From positions 148,466,907-148,530,906 of the forward strand of contig CM035408.1 of the NCBI GenBank assembly GCA_020310875.1: 64,000 nt of DNA, in the 5' to 3' direction. This DNA is from Ceratopteris richardii. Lineage: Eukaryota > Streptophyta > Polypodiopsida > Polypodiales > Pteridaceae. This document shows positions 53,561-64,000 of the stretch, piece by piece. How positions within the stretch are numbered: position 1 is the first letter of the stretch; every line of letters begins with the position of its first letter. Position numbers and translations under genes: made by a program. The notes under the pieces were generated by a model that saw nothing but the letters and a program-made list of their open reading frames with translations, was not told the origin of the DNA and did no database searches.

Positions 53561-56500
53561 CTAAGTCCTCTGACAGACATCACACCGTTTCACATAGGTA
53601 TGTGCATCCATGTGAAGGGTAGGCCACCAGAAGCCCGCAAATAGTATTGCCTTGATTACCCGATCTGGTCCAAAGTGTCCTCCTGCTACACCTTGGTGAG
53701 CAGTTTCTAAGATCTTAAGATACTCACTTTCATGGGCACACAGTCTCAGGTAACCATCCTTACCGCGTTTGTATAGATTATCACCAAGGAGTGAGTAATC
53801 CAAGGCTTCTTGTTCTAAACTCCTTTTCCTAGCCAGAGTCATGTCTGGAGGGAATGTGTTTGTCCTCAGGAATGATACTAGTGGTTCGCTCCAATCTGGC
53901 ACAATGGATACTTGATAAAGAGTGGCATGTTCTACTGGTGGTTTAGTGCAACAGATTGGGCATTCCTTGCACAACTTTTGGACATCCGCTTCCATAGTTG
54001 GCCAATGCACTCCGAATCTCTTTAGAGTCTGCAAAGTTCTTTGCTTTGAATGGTGTTGCTCTAACGCACCTACATGTGCTAATTGCAACCATTTAGCGTA
54101 CTCATCCTCTTCTACGCAACAAGCCAAGATCCCTTGATCTGTGTGCTTGTACATGCTTCCTGCCATGATGTGGTACTTTTGGGCCTTTACAACCTCTCTA
54201 TTCCGTGTGTTTACCACAGGATGGTTAGGCCCGTATGTCAATACTGGTACTATTGGCTTGGCCCACTGCGGTACAACTTCCAAATTAAACAAGTAAGCAT
54301 CAGGAAGGTCATCTGACACTCCTTGTGGGGCTTCTCCCGATGTGAGCCTAGAGAGATGATCAGCTCTTAAATGAGTCCTACCTTTCCTTACCACAACTTC
54401 AAAATCATATTCCATTAGCAAGAGAAACCATCTCACTAATCTTCCTGTATTGCATGGCTTGTTTACGAGATATAACAATGCCTGATGATCAGTAAAAAAT
54501 TTAAACTTATTTGCAAGCAAATAGTGTCTAAATTTCTTGACTGCATATACCATGCCTAATCCTTCTCGCTCTGTAGTGGTGTAATTCCATTCAGCCGCAT
54601 TCAATTGTCTGCTGGCATAGGCAATTGGAAGATCCATATTACCTTCACCAGTAGGTTGTGCAAGCACACATCCAATAGCATAATTGGATGCATCCACATG
54701 AACATGGAATGGCTTATTCCAATCGGGTGTGGTCAAGATTGGTGCTGAACATAATCTTCGTTTAAGCTCTTGGAAGGAATTCTCACATTCATCCGTCCAC
54801 TCAAAGTTTGTCAGAAGTCCGTACATGGGCTTTGCAATGACCGCATACATGTGGATGAAACGTCGGTAATACCCACAATGCCCCATGAAAGCTTGTACTT
54901 CCTTGACATTCTTTGGCCTAGGTAGCTCTGCTATGGCTCTCACTTTTTCTTCGTCGGTAGATATGCCATTCTTTGACACTATGTGTCCTAGAATCTTACC
55001 TTGCCTTACCATAAACACACACTTTTCTGGGTTCAGACAGACTTGATAGTCTCTACATTTGTCAAAGATTTGTCTGAGTTCAGGAATATGGGTTTGTCTA
55101 ACATTGGAATGAGCACAAAGATCATCAACATAGACTTCTAAACTCTTCCTCGGGAACTCCTTGAACACATGGCACATCAGCCTCTGGAAGGTGGCTGGTG
55201 CATTGGTAAGCCCAAATGGCATTACTCTAAAAGCAAAAATGCCCCATTCTGTGGCAAAGGCTGTCTTATGCTGATCCTCTGGAGCTATGGCTACTTGATT
55301 GTAGCCCGAAAATCCATCAAGGAAGCTGTACACTTCCTTGCCTGCCACTCTTTCTAAGAGATGTTCTGTTATGGGAAGCGGATAGTTATCTCGAATTGTG
55401 GCTGCATTAACCTTTTTCAAGTTAATGCACACACGCAGCTTGCCATTCTTCTTGGGCACCACTACGATGGGGGATACCCATTCAGTGTGCTCAATTTCAT
55501 AGATAAATCCAGCTTCGACCAGTCTATCTATCTCCTCCTTGATCTTAGCAGCGTAATTATCATTATATGTATAAGGCTTTTGCTTAGAGGGTTTGGCATC
55601 TGAGGTCATGGGGATGGTGTGCGAGCATATGTCCGGGTCAACCCCTTTCAAGTCCTTGTAACTCCAAGCGAATACATCTCTGTATTCTCTTAGCAAGGCA
55701 ATCAATTCGTGCTCTTCTTCTTCTGTCAGGTCATGGCCTATATACGTGCATCTCTCCTCTCCTTCTTCTATGGCCACTACTATTTTCTTGGTGGTTTCTT
55801 TGTTATCATAGGCCTCTCCTGATTGTGCTTCTCGTTTAGGCATTCTTATCATGACTCTCCTGTCATCTATCTCATACTTCTTAAAATTTTCTGGGACCTC
55901 AAACAAAGACTCTTCCTCCTCTGGTGAGACTTCTTTCTTCTTTCGTTTCTTTCCTTCTTCCTTCGGGGTCATATGTGTTGCTAATCTTACATCATTTGTA
56001 ACCTCTCCATGCCTCTGGGGTTGAAATTCTACTTCATGGAAATATTCTTCATCTGATGCAAATGGTGGGTCCATAATGATTGACTCTAGATCGGAGTCAC
56101 TTGCATCCTCAAATGCATCAGGGCTAGGTTCGCATTCTTCTAGAACTGCCTCTCCCATGATTGGCTCTATGGAGAAGACTGAAATGTCATAGCCATCCTC
56201 ATCACAGTGAGGTGTCCATTGTTCTTCATTGATGGCTACGTCCATTGTTGCTAAAATTTCCGCCCAGCCATGGGGTTCAAACTCCTCATCTGGGAAGACT
56301 ATAGGTGCATAGGCTGGGTCTTGAATGGGTCTATGAGTTTCGTTCGCACCTCCCTCTCTGGCTTTCTCTCTCTTCTCTTCTTCTACTGCTACCTTGCACA
56401 TCCATAAGTGAGTATCTTCATGCATCCATGAGGATCCAGACCCTATGGAATGCACCGATTCTGTATCATCTTTGGCTCTATGGATGGGATTCCATTGGAT

Positions 56501-59500
56501 AGGAGGGACATCTCTATGAGAATAATCCTTGAGATTGACTTTGGTCGTAACACCCAAGTGTTGCAAATACAAGGAGTTGGTTCCCCAATCCTGTACTACT
56601 TGCAATTGTCGCATAAATGGTCTTCCCAAAATCATCTCATAGGCATGATTTTTGCTGAAGTCACATATAGCAAAACTATGTTCAAACTCGACACCACAAG
56701 TGGTGAGAGTTATCCCTTCTAGCAATCCTAGGGGTCTCTCTATGTGACCATCGGCCATCTGCAATTTCATTCTCGTCGGCCTGAGTGCCGGCTTGCCCCA
56801 ACGTTTCCATAAGGAAGTAGTGGCAATTGCAACTCCTGCACCTGAGTCCAAAATTGCCTTAGTGGTGTAGTCCTGGTAGGTAATGGGAAGATAGGTGTTC
56901 CCTTCTTCACCTTCACACATATCCCCTATCTTATCCAAGGGAATTTCTGGCACTGTCCTATGGGATCCTACCTGGGAACGAGGTTTTGCTATCTCTGGTA
57001 CTTGTTTGGCTACATGTTTCCATAATTCAGGTCTAACTTTGAGTAGCTCTTCTAACTTGAGATTACACTGCACGTTAGTGTTCTTCACTACCTCTGTGTT
57101 CCTAGGTATGACTGAGTCGTCGTTCCTTACCATGACTGTGGGTGCTCTCATACATGTGGACTTTGCTTCCCATGGGCCTGTGAAGTGAGGTAGCTCTTGT
57201 ATGGAATTAGACTCAAAGTCTAATCTCTCGTGAGACTGAACACTCTCATGCTCCCCGTAAATAGATGGGATGTCTTGTGGGAACTGGTCGTGTGCATCGT
57301 CCACAAGTTCAAAAGGAGGGGCGACCTCGCTTTCGTTATCCCATTTGTCTTCTTGAATCTCTCGTAGGAAGTCTGGTGCAAACCGATTCATAGAAGAAGA
57401 AGTGTCTGGCTCCGTAGTATTGGGTGCATAAGCAACCTGGGAAGGAGGGCTTATTCTATTGTTAACTCTCTCCTCGTTCTCGCAAATGGCTGGAGCACAA
57501 GCTTCTTGGGGAGGATTACTTATTCTATTACTTTTCCGAACAGGCTCACACATTCCCTGAGAAGGAATGTAGGCAACCTGTGGAGGTACTTGAGCTTTCG
57601 AGGGAGTCTCATCTGCCTTTTGGGGGGGAAGATAAGCTTCTTGAGGAGGCACATGGGCTTCCTGAAGAGGCTGGCTTATCCGTTCTCTTGCCCTTTCCTT
57701 TCTTTGAGGGGTAGGTTCCTTTTCTGACTGTGCAATTAGCCTCTCTATTCTTTCTAAGGAGGGGAAACTGTCTGGTTTAGTGGAATTGGCCACATAAACT
57801 TCCGATTGGGAATGATTCATGTTTTTGCTTGCTTTTTCTTGGTCTTGATTTTTTTCTTCCTTGTCAGATCTTGCAATTATCCTCTCTAACTTCTCTAGGA
57901 ATCCATCCAAGTGTAATTGAGTTTTGGCTGAGCCTGAGTAATTGAAAAGGCGACTGGCTTCAAACATAGTCTGAGCCAATGCGACCATTTTCGCGCATAG
58001 TTTGGTTCTTTCTATCTCTAGGTCAGCTCTAGGATAGCACTTGTCATGATCCGTGACGTTCGGCCCTTCTTGGATTCTGGCCTGATATGCTTTAAGCATC
58101 ATGTCTATGTCTTCGGGAGTGGGATCAGCTAATACCGATCCTGTTTGGGGTGGTGGGTGGGTTACGTGGGCTGTCTTAGGGGGTGAAGGGATGGAGGGTG
58201 ATGGGGATGGTAGCGGTGGGAATGTGTGAGAGTGCGGTTGATATGTGATCTCTATGATTTTAGCCTTGGTTTCTCGTAGACTCTCCTCAAGTTCACTCAT
58301 CTTCTTTGCCCATTGCCTTTTCATGCGTTCGCGGCTATCTCTCCAAGCTCTTGTTCTCTTTTTATTTTGGCTCTCAGTATCGCTAGCATCTGGGCTCTTT
58401 TCCTTGCCTACCCCTTGGTTTTGCTTCACTGCTTGAGCTCTCGTGACTACCTGTACGGGTGTAGTGGAAGTAACACTTCCGCTGGAATCTACCACTAACT
58501 CAATAACATTGATGGGCGTGATTTTTGGCATATTATTGGGGTTCTTTGGGCAATCTCGTAAGAGATGCTCTTTTCCACAATCTTGGCAGAAGCCTTGGAT
58601 CGTCACTGACTGGGTTTGTGTAGGTGGAGGCAAGGGACAATCACGAATGAGGTGATCTCCTTGGCATCTGTAGCACGGTCCTCTTGGGAATGGAGGTCTT
58701 ACTTGCCTAGGTTGAGGCCTAGGGTTGGGGTTTGCATACATGACGTTCGTGTAATCTGACTCCCAACTAGGTTCATTCGGCTCTTCACTATAGTAGGACT
58801 CACCATGTTCTGGAGACTGCATGTAGTAAGCCTGGGGGCTATCCACATGGGTAGAATCAAAGCTATGATCACTTGGGTCATTTTCAGAGATCAAGGATGT
58901 TACAGGGACTATAGCTCTATTCAGGTTTTCTTCTGCAACAGCATACTTTACTGGAATCACGTTAGAGGGGTTTGGAGGCTGTTGAGCTAGCACCGGTTGG
59001 GGTCTCTGTTGGGCCTGATATTGTGGTTGGTAGGTTTGTTGGGGTCTAGCATATTGTGGTGGGGGAGGATACTGGTTCTGGTATCTGCCTTGTTGGTAGG
59101 GTTGAGGGTAGGGTTGCCTAACTGCCTGCTTGTTGTATGGGCAATCTTGCGCAGTGTGGTTTGTGTACTTCCGTTCTATGGTGCAGTACTGGCTACTAGG
59201 GTTGACTTGGGGTTGGGCCATAATAGGGCAGACATTCGCCATATGGTCACCACCGCATGTATAGCATCTTTTCACAGGGGCAAACCTTGGGATTTGTTTG
59301 CTAGTTACACCTAATTTTTGAGCTACCTTCTCAGCGAGTTCCTCAATTGATGTAGATTGCGTGGAAGAGTGGCTAGATGCACTATCTGAATCTTTGTAGA
59401 TTTTGGAAAGCTCTAGCTCTTCCCCTAGGTTATCTTCAATGTCAATGCACATGCGTACACATTCTTCTATGGTCCTAGGGTCCTTTAGATACACATAGGA

Positions 59501-60052
59501 TCTCAATTTCGTACTCAGCAATCCATCAAGGAATAAGGCTACTTGTTTAGCAGATGTGGGTAGCTCCGAAATAGGGCACCTTTCAAGATATTGTCTAAAT
59601 CTTCTTCCGGCCAATCTGACAGTCTCTTGGGGGGTCTGTTTGAAGCTGTGAATCAATGAGGATGTATTGTGTCTTATGCCACTCTTAGAGAACTCTACAA
59701 TGAAAGCCTCTAGGAGTTGGTCTATGCTCCTGAACTGGCGTTCATCTAATGGCTGAAACCACGTAAGTGCTGTGTTCCTAAGGGTTAGACCGAAGGCATT
59801 GTACTGCGTAAACAGATCCTCCACTTGTTCAGCTCTCAAGACTTGCTTGAACTCCGCCACATGATCATAGGGATCTCCTGTGCCGTCAAAGTAGTTCTTC
59901 ATGGACTTAACTAGCTGGGTGGGTCTCAAAGTTCTTGTGTGCTCTCTAGGCCTCGGCAGAGGGAATCCATCTACATTTCTTTGGTTCCTGTGGGCTCTAT
60001 GCATCTCAGGTTCTGCCCTATTCGTCTCTGTTCTCGTTCTTTCTCTGCCCAC
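53561..60052 (-). pseudogene. Element B gag-pol, main part: gag to integrase zinc modules
   Basis: 2,163 open codons between two TAGs. Codons are counted from the gag start at 60937. Order: gag core (RPTQLVKSMKNYFDGTGDPY); zinc knuckles CYTCGGDHMANVC, CYRCQGDHLIRDC and CQDCGKEHLLRDC; Pro-rich heptapeptide repeats (PPQEAYL and kin) at about 57540-57680; protease (DSGAG at codon 1364, LGRPFMRQL); acidic linker; RT (FLDGFSGYNQVAI, VYVDDLCAHS at about 1936); RNase H (HVDASNYAIG at about 2082, FFTDHQALLY); first zinc module from about 2288; second from about 2414, ending CDVCQRT then TAG. The first reading in frame begins right after the TAG at 60185. Confidence 0.9.
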
Positions 60053-60184
60053 GGGGTTGGCGAAACTTACTTCTGGTCTATCCCTACTTCTATCTCTTTG
60101 CGTACCATGAGCTTGGGAAGTTCCAGCCCCAGGGTGACCATAGGATACATTTGATCTTGGTTGGGGGAAAATAAATTCACCCTT

Positions 60185-60937
60185 CTAAGTGTAGGCATGT
60201 CTATCATTTTCTGTCACCACAAAGATCCGTTCTGAAGCATGATCTAGGTAGGTCACTCTGCCTGGGCTATCCGGATCCTTAAACTCATAGATCATGATTG
60301 TTCCTATATCAATTGGATGATCCGGTTTATACCTCCAAAAGGCTTCGTCCGTTTCTCGATTGAGAAGCAAATCTATGCACTTGTTATCTTGGGGGACCCA
60401 CTCAGGCGTGATAATCCTAGTGAGAACTGATTTACCTCGAGGGGTTCTAGGTTCCACTCCCATGTTTCCTTGTTCCAAGTCACCTAAGTCCGCTTCTGAA
60501 ATTACATTTCCAAATTCATCTGTCCTATCTGGATGACTGGTGACTACGTATATGGTTCCTTCCTTGTCCAAGTATGCACCGTTTTCAAACTTGACAGCTG
60601 GGTGCTCTAGTCCTATGGATTGGTCAGGGTTTTTAATCTGGACCACAGATCTTCCTAGGCCGTCCTCATAGATGCTAGCACCTAATCGGTTGGTCCTAAG
60701 GTATTCCAACTGTGTTTTGTAAGGGCCTTCTACCCTATACAAGTAAGGCACACCTGAACTTCCCGTAGGTCTGTCCAGGCCTTGAGACATCTCTGACTCA
60801 CTGGTATCAGAGCTAGGGTAATAAGAGTGGCGACTCAACTGCTGGGCCCAAGACCTTGCAGTGTGGTTGACACTAGCCTCAGAAGACCTAAGGCTTTGTC
60901 TCTCTCTTACTAGGTGTCGTCCTGATCTAAGGTTCAT
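60185..60937 (-). pseudogene. Element B: N-terminal extension of gag
   Basis: 250 codons starting MNLRSGRHLVRERQSLRSSE, the conserved start shared with A and C. It carries RTPRGKSVLTRIITPEWVPQ and MIYEFKDPDSPGRVTYLD. It ends in TAG at 60185-60187, where A has TGG in the YTWKGEF block. The rest of the gag-pol frame continues unchanged after it. The role of this extension is unknown. Confidence 0.85.
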
Positions 60938-61689
60938 ATGCCCAACAGATTAGCCCAAACTTTTTTTTTCAGAGTACAACCTCGTTGCCGATCAATTGGT
61001 ACCAGTCACTTGATTCTTTTTAGTTATTCCTCGTGTTTAAAGTCTTATCTGCTATTACGTCGTCCGGAATACTTGAATGTTCTTCGTACTTTCAGGTTGA
61101 TCGTTCCACGTTAGGTTTTTTCCTTTATGTTGTCGACAGTACAGAGATTAAGTTTTTAGCTTGAACTTGAGTTTTTAGGTAGTCTTCAACTTGATAGTGG
61201 CCTATCGTCGCCCTGACTTACTCCTACTTCTAATCGTTCTTAGCCTAAGCTAGGAATTGACGAAGAGGAGTTGAGAATATTCCGACCTTTCTTGCCGAAC
61301 CTTGCTCTTTAGTGCTCGAGAAGTTGATTCTCAAGCGTGCGCCACCCCCTTGCTTGGATACTCTCACTTGCTTCTCAATAGGCCTGCACACACTGCTGGG
61401 GATGATGGTACAGCAAAAAACCTGCAAAATAGCTCAAGAAACATGCAAAAACAGCGCATGCAAATTCGCTCTCTCGCTCTCTCTCACAAGTGAAATGAGG
61501 GAAATGAGGTGGAGATGGGGATATAGTCAAAAAACTGAAATTTTCGCGATGATGGAGATGGACGTGGGAGATGGTGATGATGATGATGAAGATGGTGAAG
61601 AAAGTAAAAGAAAACCGATGAGAGTGGAGAAAATACCTACAACTCCAACGCGTCAACTCTACGTCTTACCATCACACGCTCGTCCTCAA

Positions 61690-61715
61690 AGCTCGATCCC
61701 CGGCAATGGCGCCAA
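61690..61715 (-). promoter_or_regulatory. Element B primer binding site (tRNA-Asp)
   Basis: The plus strand reads CGATCCCCGGCAATGGCGCCA just inside the 5' LTR, one mismatch (AATGG for AACGG) from the site in elements A and C. The leader between here and gag (60938-61690) has no palindromic array. Confidence 0.9.
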
Positions 61716-61722
61716 AATTTGG

Positions 61723-62291
61723 TGTAGCTCAATGATGAGTAGCACCTCCTTTAATGTCAATCCGGGAAGACGTGAGGATGGTATGAAGACCTCGAGCAAG
61801 TGGCGGCACAAGTGCGTGAGTGAGAAGCACACAAGCATGCACACACATACACACACGCGCGCACACAAGGTAAGACAAAGAGTGAGAATAAATGGAGCTT
61901 TTGGATTACTTTTCAAAATGCTCTTACAAGTTCGTTTCAATTACAATCTAACCTCAAAAATGAGCTCTCTAGCTCCTTTTATAGTTTTTGACTAGCTTTG
62001 GCCCTGTTCAGACCTAGTGTCCGGCCTAGTTAAAAATTAGGTTCCAGGGCTTATTTGAGGGCTCAAACGAAGTCTAAAAATTATGAAAATTGGTACGATG
62101 GTACTTCTAATACTCCTCAAGCTCGAGGACTCCTCGGCTTGCACAAAATGGAGTCTAATCTACCAAAAACGGGATTTACAATGTTTGTGTAGTGATTAAA
62201 ATCACTTGAGTTGTACATAATCTATGGGAAAAAATGATCTGGCCTTGTTGCCGTATTGTGCATGACTCCTTTGTTGCTTTGTATGCCAACA
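61723..62291 (-). repeat. Element B 5' LTR
   Basis: 569 bp, paired with 46270-46838. TATAAAAG at 61976-61983 on the minus strand lies in the block shared with A and C. The duplication CCGCC follows at 62292-62296. Confidence 0.95.
61976..61983 (-). promoter_or_regulatory. TATA box in element B 5' LTR
   Basis: The minus strand reads CTATAAAAGGAGCTAGAG, the promoter core conserved among the three Ty3 elements. Confidence 0.7.
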
Positions 62292-62296
62292 CCGCC

Positions 62297-64000
62297 ACGA
62301 TTAGAGATAGTTATCCTCTTCCTATCACGGAACACCTATTGGAAAGAGTTGCGGGCAAGGAAGTTTACAGCTTTCTTGATGGTTTTTCAGGCTATAATCA
62401 AGTAGCCATTGCTCCAGAGGACCAACACAAGACGGCTTTTGCCACAGAATGGGGCATATTTGCATTTCGTGTAATGCCATTTGGCTTAACGAATGCACCC
62501 GCTACTTTCCAGCGACTCATGTGTCATGTTTTCAAGGAATTCTTACGAAAGAGCTTGGAAGTTTACGTCGATGACTTATGTGCTCATTCAAATGTAAGAC
62601 AGACACATATCCCAGAGTTAAGACAGATATTTGACAAATGTCGAGAGTATCAGGTTTGTTTGAACCCAGAAAAATGCGTTTTCATGGTCAGACAAGGCAA
62701 AATTCTAGGACACATTGTGTCAAAAAATGGAATCTCTACGGATGAAGAAAAGGTGAAAGTAATTGCAGAATTACCTAGACCAACGAATGTGAAAGAGGTA
62801 CAGGCATTTATGGGCCATTGCGGTTATTATAGGAGATTCATACACATGTATGCAATCATAGCCAAGCCTTTGTACTCTCTTTTAACCAATTTTGAGTGGA
62901 CAGACGAATGTGAAAATTCTTTCAATGAACTCAAACGACGATTGTGCTCAGCACCCATATTGACTACCCCAGATTGGAGTAAGCCATTCCATGTGCATGT
63001 GGATGCATCCAATTACGCCATAGGATGCGTGTTAGCACAACCCACGAATAAAGGTAACATAGATCTCCCCATAGCTTACGCGAGCAGACAATTGAACGCA
63101 GCAGAAAGAAATTACACCACGACGGAACGAGAAGGATTAGGGATGATCTACGCTGTAAAGAAGTTTAGGCACTACTTGTTGGCCAACAAATTCAAGTTCT
63201 TTACAGATCATCAAGCCCTATTATATTTAGTCAACAAACCATGTAACACAGGACGATTGATACGTTGGTTTCTATTACTCATGGAGTATGATTTTGAAGT
63301 GGTAGTTAGGAAAGGAAAGACGCATCTTAGAGCCGACCACCTCTCAAGATTAACCTCAGGAGAAGCTCCTCAAGGAGTAGCGGATGATCTACCAGATGCA
63401 TACTTGTTTAACCTTGAGATAGCACCAGAATGGGCTAAGCCTATAGTCCCTATTCTGACATACGGACCCAAGAATCCTAAGATAAAGATCAAAGAGGGAG
63501 AGATTACCAAATCTCAGAGGTACCAAATAATGGCAGGAAGCATATATAAACAGGATAATCAAAAGATTCTTGCTTGTTGCGTAGATGAATCAGAACATGC
63601 GAATTGGTTGCAATTAGCACACATAGGTGCACTAAAGCAACATCATTCAAAACATCGAACATTACAGACTCTGCAAAGATTAGGAGTATTTTGGCCTACG
63701 ATGGAAGCAGATGTCTACAAGTTGTGTAAAGAATGTCAGGTTTGTTGTGAAAGACCACCAGTAGAACATGCTACGCTATATCACGTGTCTCTCACACCAG
63801 ACTGGAGTGAACCATTAGTGACATACTTGAGGACGAACACATTCCCTCAAGGCATGACCTTAGCGCGACAACGCAGTCTAGAGCAGGAAGCTCAAGACTA
63901 TTCACTTATTGGCGATAATTTATACAAAAGAGGACGTGATGGATATCTAAGACAGTGCGTTCATGAAAGCGATTATCTGAGCATACTAGAGACTGCACAC
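62297..64000 (+). CDS. Element C gag-pol, second part (RT, RNase H, zinc modules), runs off the window
   Basis: 568 open codons in the frame that continues from 46269 once element B and one CCGCC copy are discounted. Contains RT (FLDGFSGYNQVAIAPEDQHK, VMPFGLTNAPATFQRLM, catalytic VYVDDLCAHS), the RT thumb region (MGHCGYYRRFIHMY), RNase H (FHVHVDASNYAIGCVLAQP, FFTDHQALLYLVNK, LRADHLSRL), the first zinc-binding module (LQLAHIGALKQHHSK ... LCKECQVC) and the start of the second (DYSLIGDNLYKRGRDGYLRQ, LETAH at the edge). No stop was seen, so C gag-pol may be intact apart from the insertion. Confidence 0.9.

Larger units (their letters stand above)
46270..62291 (-). mobile_element. Complete Ty3 (Athila/Tat-like) retrotransposon B, 16,022 bp
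   Basis: LTRs at 46270-46838 and 61723-62291 are 569 bp each with about four mismatches, flanked by CCGCC (46265-46269 and 62292-62296). A tRNA-Asp primer site adjoins the 5' LTR and the polypurine tract adjoins the 3' LTR. It encodes gag-pol in one frame with two TAG codons and an intact 1,434-codon 3' ORF. The leader is about 1 kb shorter than that of A and lacks the palindrome array. It is the least decayed complete element here and sits inside the RT gene of element C. Confidence 0.95.
38582..64000 (+). mobile_element. Ty3 (Athila/Tat-like) retrotransposon C, right end outside window
   Basis: A plus-strand element with 5' LTR (38582-39230), tRNA-Asp primer site, leader array, gag at 41155 and an open gag-pol frame split at 46269/62297 by element B. 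Removing B and one copy of CCGCC restores the frame exactly. The part visible in the window is about 9.4 kb of C sequence, reaching the start of the second integrase zinc module. Its 3' ORF and 3' LTR lie beyond the edge. The five bases before the LTR (CATGG, 38577-38581) may be the target duplication. Confidence 0.9.

Overview
This 64 kb window looks like a nuclear, repeat-rich, non-genic stretch of a large plant genome. I found no host gene, rRNA or tRNA gene. The plant call rests on Ty3-type elements primed by what I recognise as plant tRNA-Asp, a CACTA (En/Spm) element with TNP2-like and TNPA-like genes, Copia elements (one with a tRNA-iMet primer site) and long microsatellites. The species cannot be told from this sequence.

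Layout. (1) 1-10775 is the right part of a CACTA element. It has (CATACA)n-type microsatellites, a degenerate TNP2-like transposase on the minus strand, a spliced TNPA-like gene on the plus strand around it, and an intact right end (...CTTGTAGTG) at 10775. Its left end lies outside the window. (2) The CACTA element sits inside an old plus-strand Copia element (E), whose pieces occupy 10776-11346, 28336-30191 and 35060-36449 (3' LTR 35962-36449). E is also split by a complete 17 kb Ty3 element (A, 11347-28330, 704-bp LTRs, 5-bp target duplication GCTAC) and a complete 4.9 kb Copia element (D, 30192-35054, 230-bp LTRs, duplication AGAAA). A small LINE scrap lies at about 11104-11283. (3) 36450-38581 is mostly unassigned and contains a relic LTR fragment and an (AT)n run. 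(4) 38582-64000 is a plus-strand Ty3 element (C) running off the right edge. Its RT gene is split by a complete 16 kb Ty3 element (B, 46270-62291, 569-bp LTRs, duplication CCGCC).

A, B and C are related lineages of one unusual Ty3 (Athila/Tat-like) group. They encode a single-frame gag-pol of about 3,200 codons in B: an N-terminal gag extension, gag, short zinc knuckles, aspartic protease, RT, RNase H, two tandem zinc-binding (H2C2-like) modules, integrase core, then a second retropepsin-like domain and a basic tail with repeated WVPK-like motifs. A and B carry another sense ORF of about 1,430 codons that runs up to the polypurine tract and is preceded by a conserved splice-acceptor-like sequence. 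The leaders of A and C hold arrays of short near-palindromes with a TCGCGA core; B lacks the array. C is read only as far as the start of the second zinc module.

Relative age by eye: B has the most similar LTR pair (about 4 mismatches in 569), then A (about 8 in 704), then D (near 8 per cent). B is the most intact: its gag-pol frame is broken only by two TAG codons and its 3' ORF is open. A has two gag-pol frameshifts and several stops. D and E are heavily decayed.
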